NCBI RefSeq assembly: GCF_900101675.1
Contig: NZ_FNKG01000004.1
Span: forward strand, 124,001 to 188,000
DNA: 64,000 nucleotides
DNA from: Curtobacterium sp. UNCCL20
GTDB taxonomy: Bacteria > Actinomycetota > Actinomycetes > Actinomycetales > Microbacteriaceae
Direction of reading: 5' to 3'
The position numbers and the translations under genes are program-made. The notes below the pieces were generated by a model. The model worked only from the letters and a program-made list of their open reading frames with translations. It had not been told where the DNA came from and did no database searches. This document shows positions 25,644 through 33,826 of this stretch, one piece after another. Within the stretch, counting starts at the first letter, position 1; every line of letters begins with the position of its first letter.

Positions 25644-25712
25644 CGAGACTCGGGCTGGGCGACAGTTCTCGCGGCTCCGGCCGCGAGAACTGTCGCCCAC
25701 GCCGAGACTCGG
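25644..25712. repeat. REP-like inverted repeat, second copy
   Basis: The inner 19-bp arms (25657-25675 and 25680-25698), containing GCGACAGTTCTCGCGG, are perfectly complementary around TCCG. The outer GAGACTCGG/CGAGACTCGG words make it homologous to the element at 15546-15613. It lies in the 343-bp gap between divergent genes starting at 25563 and 25907; the rest of that gap holds a CTGGAGG hairpin and GC-rich simple sequence. Confidence 0.85.
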
Positions 25713-25795
25713 CGAGGCCGTGGCGAGGCCGCGGCGAGGCCGCGGCGAGACTCGGTCGAGCGGACCGACGGGGCGCGCCCCGCGCGCATGGTGAC

Positions 25796-25846
25796 CGCCT
25801 GGAGGTGCGGTGCCGGCCCGGCGGACCGGCACCGGGCCTCCAGGCG
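25796..25846. terminator. CTGGAGG hairpin in a divergent gap
   Basis: CGCCTGGAGG (25796-25805) pairs with CCTCCAGGCG (25837-25846), with inner GGTGCCGG/CCGGCACC pairing as well. Because the neighbouring genes are divergent this cannot be a simple terminator of either, which suggests the element is mobile or has another role. Confidence 0.65.
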
Positions 25847-25906
25847 GGCACGTCGCACCCCCGCACCCGCGTCGCGGGATCCGCGCACCTGGCTAGAGTG
25901 GTGCGC

Positions 25907-26770
25907 ATGCCCCGGGACGAACACGGACACCTGACCGCCGGCCGCATCTCCCCGCAGCGGCACGTCCCGAAGGACATCGAGCGTCCGGAGTACGTCGGCA
26001 AGGCGGAACCGCACGAGCACGGCCTCGGCGACACGTACACGCCGGACGAGGTCGAGCGCATCCGGGTCGCCGGCCGCATCGCCTCCCAGGCCATCGACGC
26101 CGTGGGCGAGGCGATCCGACCGGGCGTCACCACCGACGAGCTCGACCGCATCGGCCACGAGTTCGTCGTCGCGCACGGCGCGTACCCCTCCACCCTCGGC
26201 TACCGCGGGTACCCGAAGTCGCTCTGCTCGAGCCTCAACGAGGTCATCTGCCACGGGATCCCGGACGACACCGTCCTGCAGGAGGGCGACCTCGTCAACA
26301 TCGACATCACCGCCTACAAGGACGGGATGCACGGCGACACGAACCGGACGTTCATCGTCGGCCAGGCGTCGCAGGAGGTCACCGACCTCGTCGACCGCAC
26401 GCGCACCGCGATGGAACGCGGCATCAAGGCCGTCGCCCCCGGCCGCCAGGTCAACGTCATCGGCCGCGCCATCGAGGCCTACGCGAAGCGCTTCGGCTAC
26501 GGCGTCGTCCGCGACTACACCGGGCACGGTGTCGGTCGGGCGTTCCACTCCGGGCTGATCATCCCGCACTACGACGCCCCGCGCTTCGACGACGTCATCG
26601 AGCCCGGCATGGTGTTCACCATCGAGCCGATGCTCACCCTCGGCGGGATCGACGCGGACATCTGGGACGACGACTGGACCGTGTCCACGCGCGACAAGTC
26701 CTGGACCGCCCAGTTCGAACACACCCTCGTCGTCACCGAGCGCGGCGCCGAGCTCCTCACCGTCTCCTGA
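25907..26770 (+). CDS. map: Methionine aminopeptidase, type I (N-terminally extended)
   Basis: A 287-residue MetAP that removes the initiator Met from new proteins using two metal ions. The catalytic domain starts near residue 45 ([21 protein letters not shown]). Visible ligand regions are [20 protein letters not shown] (two Asp), GHGVGRAFH (His), FTIEPM (Glu) and [10 protein letters not shown] (Glu). The extension of about 40 residues, including [19 protein letters not shown], is typical of actinobacterial type Ic enzymes with an SH3-binding-like Pro motif. TAGAGT (25894-25899) ends 7 nt before the ATG, so the mRNA is likely leaderless. Confidence 0.96.
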   Translation: MPRDEHGHLTAGRISPQRHVPKDIERPEYVGKAEPHEHGLGDTYTPDEVERIRVAGRIASQAIDAVGEAIRPGVTTDELDRIGHEFVVAHGAYPSTLGYRGYPKSLCSSLNEVICHGIPDDTVLQEGDLVNIDITAYKDGMHGDTNRTFIVGQASQEVTDLVDRTRTAMERGIKAVAPGRQVNVIGRAIEAYAKRFGYGVVRDYTGHGVGRAFHSGLIIPHYDAPRFDDVIEPGMVFTIEPMLTLGGIDADIWDDDWTVSTRDKSWTAQFEHTLVVTERGAELLTVS

Positions 26771-26829
26771 CGATCCCGTCTTCCGTCCACGCACCGTCAC
26801 CGCACCGTCCACCCCTGAAAGGCACACAC

Positions 26830-27579
26830 ATGACCTCCCTCGCAGTCGGCGTCGACATCGGCGGTACGGGCATCAAGGGCGCGATCGTCGACGTCACCAC
26901 TGGTGAACTCACGACCGACCGGATCAAGAAGGCCACCCCCGAGGGCGGGAAGCCGCACGACATCGTCGCGGTCGCCGCCTCCATCCTCGACGAGCTCTCC
27001 CCCGCCGCCGACGTCCCGGTGGGCGTCTGCTTCCCGGCGATCGTCCGCGACGGCAAGACCATGTCGGCCGCCAACGTCTCCAAGAAGTGGATCGGCTTCG
27101 AGGCCGAGGCCCTCTTCGAGAAGGAGCTCGGCCGCTCCATCCACTTCGTCAACGACGCCGACGCCGCCGGGTTCGCCGAGCAGCAGTTCGGCGCCGCGAA
27201 GGGCAAGGACGGCCTCGTCATCGTCACGACGCTCGGCACCGGCATCGGCACCGCGCTCATCAACGACGGCGTGCTCATCGTGAACTCCGAGCTCGGCCAC
27301 CTCGAGATCGACGGACACGACGCCGAGTCGCGGGCGTCGTTCGCCGCGAAGGAGCGGGACGACCTGTCCTGGAAGCACTGGGCGAAGCGCCTGCAGACCT
27401 ACTACTCCACGCTCGAGGCGCTGCTCTCCCCCGAGCTGTTCGTCGTCGGCGGCGGTGTGTCGAAGCAGTACGAGGAGTTCCTGCCGCTGCTCGACCTGCA
27501 GGCGGACATCATCCCGGCGACGCTCCGCAACAACGCCGGCATCATCGGCGCCGCGACCCTGGCCGCGCGGAGCGCCTGA
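26830..27579 (+). CDS. ppgK: Polyphosphate glucokinase (ROK family)
   Basis: A 249-residue ROK-family kinase that phosphorylates glucose using polyphosphate and/or ATP. The phosphate-binding motif is VGVDIGGTGIKGAIVD. SKKWIG and DADAAGFAEQQFG lie in the middle, TTLGTGIGTALINDG is the second phosphate loop, and ELGHLEIDG replaces the HxGH region. The C-terminal VVGGGVSKQYEEF is typical of PpgK, as is the short length. Sugar specificity is inferred from the family. The gene lies 59 nt after map and is followed by the rnpB promoter region. Confidence 0.92.
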   Translation: MTSLAVGVDIGGTGIKGAIVDVTTGELTTDRIKKATPEGGKPHDIVAVAASILDELSPAADVPVGVCFPAIVRDGKTMSAANVSKKWIGFEAEALFEKELGRSIHFVNDADAAGFAEQQFGAAKGKDGLVIVTTLGTGIGTALINDGVLIVNSELGHLEIDGHDAESRASFAAKERDDLSWKHWAKRLQTYYSTLEALLSPELFVVGGGVSKQYEEFLPLLDLQADIIPATLRNNAGIIGAATLAARSA

Positions 27580-27595
27580 GCCGTCCCGGCGCCTG

Positions 27596-27684
27596 TGCCG
27601 GTGCCGGTGACGGTGACGGTGACGGTGACGGTGCGGTGCCGGTGCCGGTGCGGGTGCCGGTGCCGGTGCCGGTGCCGGTGCCGG
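27596..27684. repeat. GGTGCC/GGTGAC hexamer microsatellite
   Basis: About fourteen hexamer units of GGTGCC and GGTGAC (with one or two indels) between ppgK and rnpB. The last unit abuts the TAGACT -10 box at 27685, so the array occupies the place where the rnpB -35 element would be. Confidence 0.9.
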
Positions 27685-27690
27685 TAGACT
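27685..27690 (+). promoter_or_regulatory. -10 element of the RNase P RNA gene
   Basis: TAGACT ends 7 nt before the first base of the RNase P RNA helix at 27698, the usual distance to a transcription start. No TTGACA-like -35 is seen; its place is filled by GGTGCC repeats. Confidence 0.65.
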
Positions 27691-27697
27691 CGGCGAC

Positions 27698-28064
27698 GCG
27701 AATGGGTCGGTGAGACGGTCGCGTCACTCCCCCGGGAGTGCCGAGGAACGTCCGGGCTCCACAGAGCAGGGCGGTGGGTAACACCCACCCGGAGCAATCC
27801 GCGAGACAGTGCCACAGAGAACAGACCGCCGGCGGCGACGTCGGTAAGGGTGAAACGGTGGTGTAAGAGACCACCAGGGGTCCGGGTGACCGGATCTGCT
27901 CGGTAAACCTCGCCCGGAGCAAGGTCAGACAGAGGACGCTGAGGCTGCTCGCCGAGTCCTCGGGTAGACCGCTGGAGGCCGACGGCAACGTCGGTCCGAG
28001 AGAGATGGCCGTCACCGCGGCGCAGGCCGCGGGACAGAACCCGGCGTACGGCCGGCCCATTCGC
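27698..28064 (+). ncRNA. rnpB: RNase P RNA (type A)
   Basis: The catalytic RNA that removes 5' leaders from tRNA precursors. The terminal helix P1 is visible as GCGAATGGGTCGG at the 5' end and CCGGCCCATTCGC at the 3' end. The universally conserved 5' P4 segment appears as GAGGAACGTCCGGGCTCC. The P12/J11 region reads GGTAAGGGTGAAACGGTGG followed by TGTAAGAGACCACCAG, and the 3' P4 strand region reads GGACAGAACCCGGCGTAC. The length of about 367 nt fits type A RNase P RNA. Exact ends are inferred from P1 pairing and the -10 box. Confidence 0.95.
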
Positions 28065-28231
28065 ACCCCACGCGCCCGCGCCGCGCCGCCCGCGCCCGCG
28101 CGTGCCGCCCGTGGGCGCGCCGCGCCGCGCAAGTTCCGCACGCGGTGCGAGGTTCGCCGCCTGGTGCGGCGCTGCAGCCCCGCACGGGCCGAGCAACCGC
28201 GCACGGGCTGACGAAGCACGCACCGTGCGAT

Positions 28232-28327
28232 GCGCGGCCACCGGCAGGGCGCACCCCGGGACGGCGCGGCCACCGGCAGGGCGCACCCCGTCACGGCGCG
28301 GCCACCGGCCGGGCGCACCCCGGGAGG
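28232..28327. repeat. 32-bp tandem repeat, 3 copies
   Basis: Units start at 28232, 28264 and 28296 and read GCGCGGCCACCGGCAGGG then CGCACCCCG and five variable bases. The array lies between rnpB and the hairpin at 28327. Upstream (28065-28231) is GC-rich sequence in which I see no gene. Confidence 0.88.
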
Positions 28328-28374
28328 ACGGCCTGGAGGCGCGGTGCCAGCCGGCACCGCGCCTCCAGGCCGTC
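28327..28374. terminator. 22-bp perfect CTGGAGGCGCGG hairpin
   Basis: GACGGCCTGGAGGCGCGGTG plus CC pairs perfectly with its complement around the 4-nt loop AGCC. It stands 12 nt beyond the stop of the convergent minus-strand gene (28386) and probably terminates that DUF164-Nif3 unit. It is the longest stem of the CTGGAGGCGCGG family. Confidence 0.85.
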
Positions 28375-28385
28375 GTGGGTCGCGT

Positions 28386-29120
28386 CTAGAGCCCGGACTC
28401 CGCCGTCCGCACCAGGATCGCGTCGCTGTCGGGGCAGAGCACGACGTCGTCGGGAGCCGCTCGGCGGATGTCCTGGAGGTCCGAGTTGGTGAGCGTCACG
28501 CCGGAGGCGGTCGAGACGCCGCCCTGGAGGAGCGACGCGCCGAAGCCGTACCGCGCACGCTGCCGGTCGTAGAGCGCGAGGAGGTCGGCGGGGACCTTCG
28601 CGGCGACGCTCGCGCGGCTCTGCACCGCGGACTCGCGGTCGGCCTCGAGCCGGGCGATCTCGGCGTCGCGCTCGGCGACGAGCCCCGAACGGGCAGCGTC
28701 GACGTCGGCGAGCTCGGCTTCGATGTCGCCGACCCGGGCGCGGCGGACGTCGAGGACCTCCATCACCTCGAGCTCGGCGGTCTCGAGGTCACCGATGCGG
28801 CGCTGCAGGGAGTCGAGCTCGCTCTGCAGTCCCGCGGCGTCCTTCGAGCTGGAGACGTGCTGCAGCATCGTGGTGTCGCGCTCGACCCGGGCGTTCGCGG
28901 TGGCGGTGTCGGACTCGAGGCGGGCGAGCTCGCGCTCGGCGTCCTCGACCTCGCCGGTGGCCGCGGCCAGCGCGGCGCGGAGCCCGGCGGCCTTCGTGCT
29001 GAGCTCGGTGAGCCGGTCGCCCTTCTGCAGGGCGGTGATGCGGTGTGCGATCCGGGTGACGTCGTTGTCGAGTCGCTGGACGTCGAGGAGGATGACCTGG
29101 TCCTCGGGTGCTGCCTTCAT
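28386..29120 (-). CDS. DUF164/C4-zinc-ribbon family coiled-coil protein with a degenerate ribbon
   Basis: A 244-residue protein. Residues about 10-170 form a long antiparallel coiled coil, followed by KVPADLLALYDRQRARYGFGASLLQGG and a C-terminal domain ending ILVRTAESGL, all typical of the DUF164 (CdsZ-like) family. Family members carry a CxxC...CxxC zinc ribbon here. In this protein the first pair is replaced (GGVSTASGVTL) and the second reads LCPDSD, leaving one cysteine of four. It lies 2 nt downstream of the Nif3-like gene, a pairing conserved in actinobacteria. The molecular role is unclear; nucleic-acid binding has been proposed for relatives. Confidence 0.88.
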   Translation of the reverse strand: MKAAPEDQVILLDVQRLDNDVTRIAHRITALQKGDRLTELSTKAAGLRAALAAATGEVEDAERELARLESDTATANARVERDTTMLQHVSSSKDAAGLQSELDSLQRRIGDLETAELEVMEVLDVRRARVGDIEAELADVDAARSGLVAERDAEIARLEADRESAVQSRASVAAKVPADLLALYDRQRARYGFGASLLQGGVSTASGVTLTNSDLQDIRRAAPDDVVLCPDSDAILVRTAESGL

Positions 29121-29122
29121 GG

Positions 29123-29968
29123 TCAGACTCCTTCAGTCTCGGTGGTGGGTTCGGCGGCCGGCAGGACGGCGAAGTCCCACGGGTCGGTGCGGAGGTCGCT
29201 GACGGTGACCCGGACGCCGGCGGCGCTGCGGAGCTGCTCGGCGGCGACGTCCAGCCAGAGCCACTCGGTCGCCCAGTGCGACGTGTCGATGAGGGTCGGG
29301 CCGCCGCCGAGCAGCGCCTGCTCGCGGAACTCGGACGCCGGGTGGTGGCGGAGGTCGCTCGTGACGTAGACGTCGGCGCCGAGGACAGCGGGGTGACCGA
29401 GGTAGGCGTCGCCGGCGCCGGCGCAGAGTGCGACGGTCCGGATCGGCTGGTCGAAGTCGCCGGAGACGCGGACGCCGGTGGCGGTACCGGGCAGCAGGTC
29501 GACGAGTGCCCGGGCGAGTGCGCCGAGGGTGGTCGGTTCGGCGAGGGCGCCGACGCGGCCGATGCCGGTCGACGGTTCGGCGCCGGGCTCGAGCGGCCGC
29601 TGGTCGGTGAGGCCCAGCCGGTCGGCGAGCACGGCCGAGGTGCCGGTCGTCACGACGTCGGCGTTCGTGTGGGCGGCGACGAGGGCCGTCCCGCCACGCA
29701 CGAGGGTCGCGAGCACGCTGCCCTTGTACGTGGTCTCGGCGATGGTCGTCACGCCGCGGAGGAGCAGCGGGTGGTGCGTGAGGAGCAGGTCCGCACCGAG
29801 CTCCACCGCCTCGGCAGCGGTGGCGGGCACGGCGTCGACGGCGAGGTGCACGTGCTCGACGGTCTGGGCGGGGTCGCCGGCGACGAGGCCGACGGAATCC
29901 CACGACTCGGTGCCTGCGGCGGGCCACAGGTCCTCGATCACGGCCTGGAGTTCGCGGAGCGTCGGCAT
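29123..29968 (-). CDS. Nif3-like dinuclear metal centre protein (GTP cyclohydrolase I type 2-like)
   Basis: A 281-residue Nif3/DUF34-family protein that forms toroidal hexamers with a dinuclear metal site. Expected ligand motifs are present: LLLTHHPLLLRG (two His), AAHTNAD, and DTSHWATEWLW near the C-terminus (His and Glu). No reaction is firmly established for the family; metal-chaperone and damaged-metabolite roles have been suggested. TAGACT (29975-29980 on this strand) lies 6 nt before the ATG, indicating a leaderless transcript for this gene and the DUF164 gene after it. Confidence 0.92.
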   Translation of the reverse strand: MPTLRELQAVIEDLWPAAGTESWDSVGLVAGDPAQTVEHVHLAVDAVPATAAEAVELGADLLLTHHPLLLRGVTTIAETTYKGSVLATLVRGGTALVAAHTNADVVTTGTSAVLADRLGLTDQRPLEPGAEPSTGIGRVGALAEPTTLGALARALVDLLPGTATGVRVSGDFDQPIRTVALCAGAGDAYLGHPAVLGADVYVTSDLRHHPASEFREQALLGGGPTLIDTSHWATEWLWLDVAAEQLRSAAGVRVTVSDLRTDPWDFAVLPAAEPTTETEGV

Positions 29969-30043
29969 CCCGTCAGTCTACCGAGCGGACCGGGCCGTCA
30001 GCGGCGCCTGTGGACGGATCGCAGCGCCGGGTCCGCCGGTGGA

Positions 30044-31150
30044 TCAGCGACGACCGAACGCGCGGAGGATGGTGGCGACAAGCCGCGACCACCAGCCCGC
30101 CGAGGACCCGGAGGTGGCGTGGGCGCCGGTCGTGGCGGCGGCCTGGCCGTCGGTCTGTTCCTCCGACGGCTCGGCCGGCACCGCGACCGCTTCGGGCAGC
30201 ACCACGGGGGTGCTCGCCGTCGCGCCGGTGTGCGCGGTGAGCGCCGCGGCGAACGCGGCGCGGTCGATCACGGTCGGCCCGGTGGCGGGCTGGATGAGCG
30301 GCGTGGGACGGGTGTTCGCGGACACCGGCGAGACGACCGGGAGGGACAGCACCGGCTGGGCGGGTCCGACCGGTTCCGGGATGGTCGCCGTCCCGGGCGC
30401 GTCGATCGCGTCGACGAGATCGGTCGCGTCCACGAGGGCGGGTGCGGCGACGGCTGGGGCAGCGGCGACCGGCGCCGCGACCGGCGGCGTCACGAGCGCC
30501 GGCGTGGACGCAGCGACGTGCGCAGGGGTCGTGCGGTGCACGGGTGCCACGGGGACGCTGCCGGTGGCGGCGCGCCGGGCGGCGGACCGCTCGCGTCGGT
30601 CCGCCTCGAGGGCGGCGTCGGCGAGCAGGTCGGCGAAGACGGTGTGGGCGAAGCCGCGAGCGGCCTCGAGCTCGGGGTCACTGATGCCGGCGACCGTGGC
30701 CTCCCACGCGGCGAGGCGCGCGAGGTCCTCGTCGCGGCGGCGGACCTCGTCCTCGAGGATGACGATGCGCTCGATGGCGGTGCGTCCGGTCGAGGCCGAC
30801 ACCTCGACGGCGAGGTCCTCGATGCGGAGGGCGATCCGCTCCGGCGGCTCCGGGAAGGACGGCGCACAGACGGCGGCGTGCCGTGCTCGGTCGCGCGGGC
30901 GACGGAACGCGGTCTCGGTGGCACGGTCGGTCACCGCGTCGCGGTCGGCCTCCGGCTCGGTGACGGTCGTGGCGATCTCGACGGCGGCGTCCGACGCTGC
31001 GTCCGGTCGCTGCACGGGGCCGGTGACCGGCGGGACCACGAGGTCCGCCAGGTACGGGGCGCGCGTCGCCGGGGCGTCACGGAGCCACTCCTCGAGCTCG
31101 CGACCGAAGGGGTCGACGAGGGGGGTGCGTGCACCGGACTGCGATTCCAT
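30044..31150 (-). CDS. Hypothetical Ala/Pro/Thr-rich coiled-coil protein
   Basis: A 368-residue protein I do not recognise. Residues 1-25 (DPFGRELEEWLRDAPATRAPYL) look structured. A helical, charged segment at about 105-165 (RIVILEDEVRRRDEDLARLAAWE) is a likely coiled coil. The rest is low-complexity Ala/Pro/Val/Thr sequence, ending in the amphipathic GWWSRLVATILRAFGRR, which could bind membrane. TATCCT (31157-31162 on this strand) ends 6 nt before the ATG at 31150; the AT-rich run AGGATAAATATCG stands out in this GC-rich region. An in-frame reading to 31354 has no support. Confidence 0.7.
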   Translation of the reverse strand: MESQSGARTPLVDPFGRELEEWLRDAPATRAPYLADLVVPPVTGPVQRPDAASDAAVEIATTVTEPEADRDAVTDRATETAFRRPRDRARHAAVCAPSFPEPPERIALRIEDLAVEVSASTGRTAIERIVILEDEVRRRDEDLARLAAWEATVAGISDPELEAARGFAHTVFADLLADAALEADRRERSAARRAATGSVPVAPVHRTTPAHVAASTPALVTPPVAAPVAAAPAVAAPALVDATDLVDAIDAPGTATIPEPVGPAQPVLSLPVVSPVSANTRPTPLIQPATGPTVIDRAAFAAALTAHTGATASTPVVLPEAVAVPAEPSEEQTDGQAAATTGAHATSGSSAGWWSRLVATILRAFGRR

Positions 31151-31265
31151 GATCGGAGGATAAATATCGCAACGCTCATTTCCGTGGACATCCGCGGTGT
31201 GTCGCTGCAGTGCCTGCCATATCGCCCGAACGTGAACGGCGTGTCGGCGCCGGGAGCCCCGGTGG

Positions 31266-31838
31266 TCAGAGCCGGTGCTCGAAGTCCCTGAGGAGCTCCC
31301 GGCCCGCACCCCAGCGGCCGATGCCGCTGGCGACGTTGACGTGTCCGAGCGCACCGACCCGCACGACCTCGGCGCCGAGGGTCTCTCCGAAGCCGATCGC
31401 CCGCTCGGCCGAGCAGTACGGGTCGTCGTCGCTCACCACGAGACGCACCGGCGTCGTGGTGCGGGAACCGGGCTCGGTGAACCCCGCGGCGGCGGCCGGG
31501 AAGTCCGGGGCGGCCGGGTCCGGCGGCGCGACGAGGAAGGCTCCGGCGATCGGTGGGCGGCCGACGTCCCGCAGCCAGCCGGCGACCGCGAGCACGCCGA
31601 GGCTGTGCGCGACGAGCACCGGCGGCTCGTCGAGGGCGGCGACGGCGCGGGTGATCGCCGCGTGCCAGTCGGTGGGCTCGGGGTCGCTCCACGATCCGGG
31701 CTCGATCCGGACGGCCGAGCCCGGGTCAGCAGCTTCCCGCTCCGCCTGCCACAGCGACTGCCAGTGGTCCGGGTCGGAGTTCCAGATCCCGGGGACGATC
31801 ACCCACGGTCGCGGGCGGGTCAGGTGCGGTCGGTCCAC
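31266..31838 (-). CDS. RBBP9/YdeN-family alpha/beta hydrolase
   Basis: A 190-residue small serine hydrolase. The N-terminal strand is WVIVPGIWNSDPDHWQSLW, followed by the nucleophile elbow VLVAHSLGVLAVAGWL (Ser in HSLG). VVSDDDPYCS supplies the likely acid and LGHVNVASG the catalytic His. Substrates of bacterial members are unknown. The GTG at 31838 is chosen because TACGCT (31845-31850 on this strand) ends 6 nt upstream; a longer in-frame reading to 32030 overlaps the AraC gene and a tandem repeat and is rejected. Confidence 0.88.
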   Translation of the reverse strand: MDRPHLTRPRPWVIVPGIWNSDPDHWQSLWQAEREAADPGSAVRIEPGSWSDPEPTDWHAAITRAVAALDEPPVLVAHSLGVLAVAGWLRDVGRPPIAGAFLVAPPDPAAPDFPAAAAGFTEPGSRTTTPVRLVVSDDDPYCSAERAIGFGETLGAEVVRVGALGHVNVASGIGRWGAGRELLRDFEHRL

Positions 31839-31892
31839 GCCGGAAGCGTACCGGGAGCCCGGCAGGGTCGCGGCTCCGTGACACGTCAGCGC

Positions 31893-31955
31893 GTCAGCGC
31901 TGCACCGAGACGGGTCAGCGCTGCACCGAGACGCGTCAGCGCTGCAGCGTGTCGC
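31893..31955. repeat. 21-bp tandem repeat, about 3 copies, covering an AraC stop codon
   Basis: Units of GTCAGCGCTGCACCGAGACG plus one variable base start at 31893, 31914 and 31935. The stop codon of the AraC-type gene (31936-31938) lies in the third, degenerate unit, so the array may have grown from the gene's 3' end. Confidence 0.85.
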
Positions 31956-32910
31956 GCGGGTACTCGCCGAACCGCGTGGCGTAGGCAGCGGAGAAGCGTC
32001 CGAGGTGGGCGAACCCCCACCGCATCGCAACCGACGCGACGGTCAGCTCGCCCGGGGCCGCCCGCCGGAGTTCGTCGCGCACGCGGTCGAGCCGGACACC
32101 GCGCAGCATCGCGTTCGGCGCCGACCCCACCTGCCGCTGGAACGCCTGCTGCAGGCCGCGCACGCTCAGCCCGACGTGTTCGGCGACGTCGGTGGTCGTG
32201 ATCGGCGTGTGCGCGAACGCGTGGATGTACTCGACCGCCGCGCGGACCCGGCCGGTGGCACCCTGGGGCACCGCGACGTCCGGCGCGAGGGCGGTGTGCG
32301 GGAACGTCCGGAGGAGCGCGACCGCGGTGTCGCGCGCGGTCTCGGCGAGGACCAGCGGCGAGACCGGTGCGCTGCCGAGGACCGTGGCGGCAGCACGCTG
32401 CACCTGTGCGTTCCACCCGCGCAGGTCTGCGCGCCGCGGCGGCTGGGTGTGGTCGAACACGAGCGGGGCCGGGGCGGTGCCGTGCTGCTCGGCGGCGATG
32501 CCCTCGAGGTAGGCCCGGTCGAACTGCACCAGGCTCTGCCGGACGTCCTGCAGGTCGAAGGCGAACGGTCGCCCGGTCGGGAACGTCATCGGGGTGCCCG
32601 GCGCGAACGCCACCTCGTCACGCCCGACGTCGACCCGTCCGCCCCCGTCAGCGAGCCACATCACGACGTACTCGTCGCGCGACTCGATCTCGCCCTCCAT
32701 GCGGGCGTCGAACCGCGTCGACCGGAACGACATCGTGTCGTCGCCGACGACCCGGAACCGGTAGCTGAACGGCCGTTCGGTGCGTGACGCCCGGAAGCCG
32801 GCGCCCTCGTAGGCGTCCTGGTACATGCCGATCGCCGCCTCGAGGTCGGCCCCGGACGTCTCGAAGCGGATCCTGGGGTCGGGCTCGACGTTCATCGACT
32901 GGATCGTCAC
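31936..32910 (-). CDS. AraC-family transcriptional regulator
   Basis: A 324-residue regulator. The N-terminal part (about 1-210) is an AraC-binding-like cupin sensor (FRSTRFDARMEGEIESRDEYVVMWLADGG). The C-terminal HTH pair comprises ITTTDVAEHVGLSVRGLQQAFQRQVG and LTVASVAMRWGFAHLGRFSAAYATRFGEYP, the second matching the AraC signature. It ends DTLQR right after the second helix pair. The effector is unknown, and no target gene is obvious next to it. GTG at 32910 is preferred, with GGGAG upstream; ATG at 32895 is an alternative. Confidence 0.88.
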   Translation of the reverse strand: MTIQSMNVEPDPRIRFETSGADLEAAIGMYQDAYEGAGFRASRTERPFSYRFRVVGDDTMSFRSTRFDARMEGEIESRDEYVVMWLADGGGRVDVGRDEVAFAPGTPMTFPTGRPFAFDLQDVRQSLVQFDRAYLEGIAAEQHGTAPAPLVFDHTQPPRRADLRGWNAQVQRAAATVLGSAPVSPLVLAETARDTAVALLRTFPHTALAPDVAVPQGATGRVRAAVEYIHAFAHTPITTTDVAEHVGLSVRGLQQAFQRQVGSAPNAMLRGVRLDRVRDELRRAAPGELTVASVAMRWGFAHLGRFSAAYATRFGEYPRDTLQR

Positions 32911-33028
32911 ACGGCGGCTCCCACCACAGGGGGCCGAGCGGAGCCCCTTGCGGGTAACGGCTCACCGGGTGCGTTTAGCGGATGAACTGACACACCCTCG
33001 TGGGGCGTCGTCCGGAACACGTCTCGGG

Positions 33029-33442
33029 TCAGTGCCGCCCGCGCCGCACGGTCCACCGGTTGTGGTCACCGACCCGCTCGTAGTGCAGGTCGTCCACGAC
33101 CATCTGGACGAGCGCCAGCCCGCGCCCGCTCTCGGCGAGGGCGTCCGGCAGCCGGGCCGCCGACGGGTCGACCGGCACCGGGACGCCGTCGTCGACGAGG
33201 TTCGCCTCCACCGCGTCCGCTCCGACGTCGAGCCGGAGCGTGCACGAGACACCGGCACCGTCGGCACCGTGCTCGATGACGTTCGAGGCGAGTTCGACGA
33301 GCGCGAGTTCGAGTGCCATCCGGTCCTCGGCGGACACCGTGGGCTCGGTGCCCCACACGTGCTCGAGGAACGTGTGGACTGCCGTCACATCGTCCGGCGG
33401 ACACGACAGGTCGAGGCTGTGCCCACCCACCGCGGTGCTCAT
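33029..33442 (-). CDS. Anti-sigma factor / serine kinase, RsbW-like ATPase
   Basis: A 137-residue GHKL-type ATPase. The N-box is LALVELASNVIEHGAD, followed by the G1-like LVDDGVPVPVD and the G2-like SGRGLALVQMVVDD. Such proteins phosphorylate a STAS antagonist and hold a sigma factor inactive. Here the STAS partner is encoded directly upstream with a 4-nt ATGA overlap, so the two are made together. No alternative sigma gene is adjacent, so the target must be elsewhere, or the kinase acts on other STAS proteins. Confidence 0.9.
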   Translation of the reverse strand: MSTAVGGHSLDLSCPPDDVTAVHTFLEHVWGTEPTVSAEDRMALELALVELASNVIEHGADGAGVSCTLRLDVGADAVEANLVDDGVPVPVDPSAARLPDALAESGRGLALVQMVVDDLHYERVGDHNRWTVRRGRH

Positions 33443-33777
33443 CCCCAGTCGGTCACCGCAGCGTCCCCGTCCGGGTACGTGCGGAGGATCTTGTCCATGT
33501 TGGAGAGCTTCAGCACCATCTCGACCTGGTCGGAGGGTGCCGCGATGCGCAGGTCTCCGCCGGACTGCCGAGCGGTCTTCAAGCAGCCGACGAGGGCGCC
33601 GAGGCCGGACGAGTCCATGAACTCGACACCGGACAGTTCGACGACGACGTGGGAACGCCCGTCGTCGACGACCCGGGCGACCGTCTCGCGGAAGGTCGGC
33701 GCGGACACCATGTTGAGGCGGCCGCTGCACTCGAGCACGGCGACGTCTGGGTCCGCCTCGTGTACGACGATGTCCAT
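33439..33777 (-). CDS. STAS-domain anti-sigma factor antagonist (RsbV-like)
   Basis: A 112-residue single STAS domain. The phosphorylation loop VEFMDSSGLGALVGCLK has the DSS triplet at residues 55-57, where the kinase partner would phosphorylate serine. The C-terminus (KILRTYPDGDAAVTDWG) is slightly extended. In the unphosphorylated form the protein should bind the RsbW-like kinase and release its sigma factor. GAGGAGGCACC precedes the ATG. It is the first gene of a two-gene operon. Confidence 0.92.
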   Translation of the reverse strand: MDIVVHEADPDVAVLECSGRLNMVSAPTFRETVARVVDDGRSHVVVELSGVEFMDSSGLGALVGCLKTARQSGGDLRIAAPSDQVEMVLKLSNMDKILRTYPDGDAAVTDWG

Positions 33778-33826
33778 GTCGGTGCCTCCTCAGGTCGGCG
33801 CGGGGTGCACCATGCAACCTACCGGG

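Noticed and set aside
27596..27684. GGTGCC array as a short Gly/Ala-Pro coding region.
   Set aside because: No start or ribosome-binding site, and it lies directly before the rnpB -10 box.
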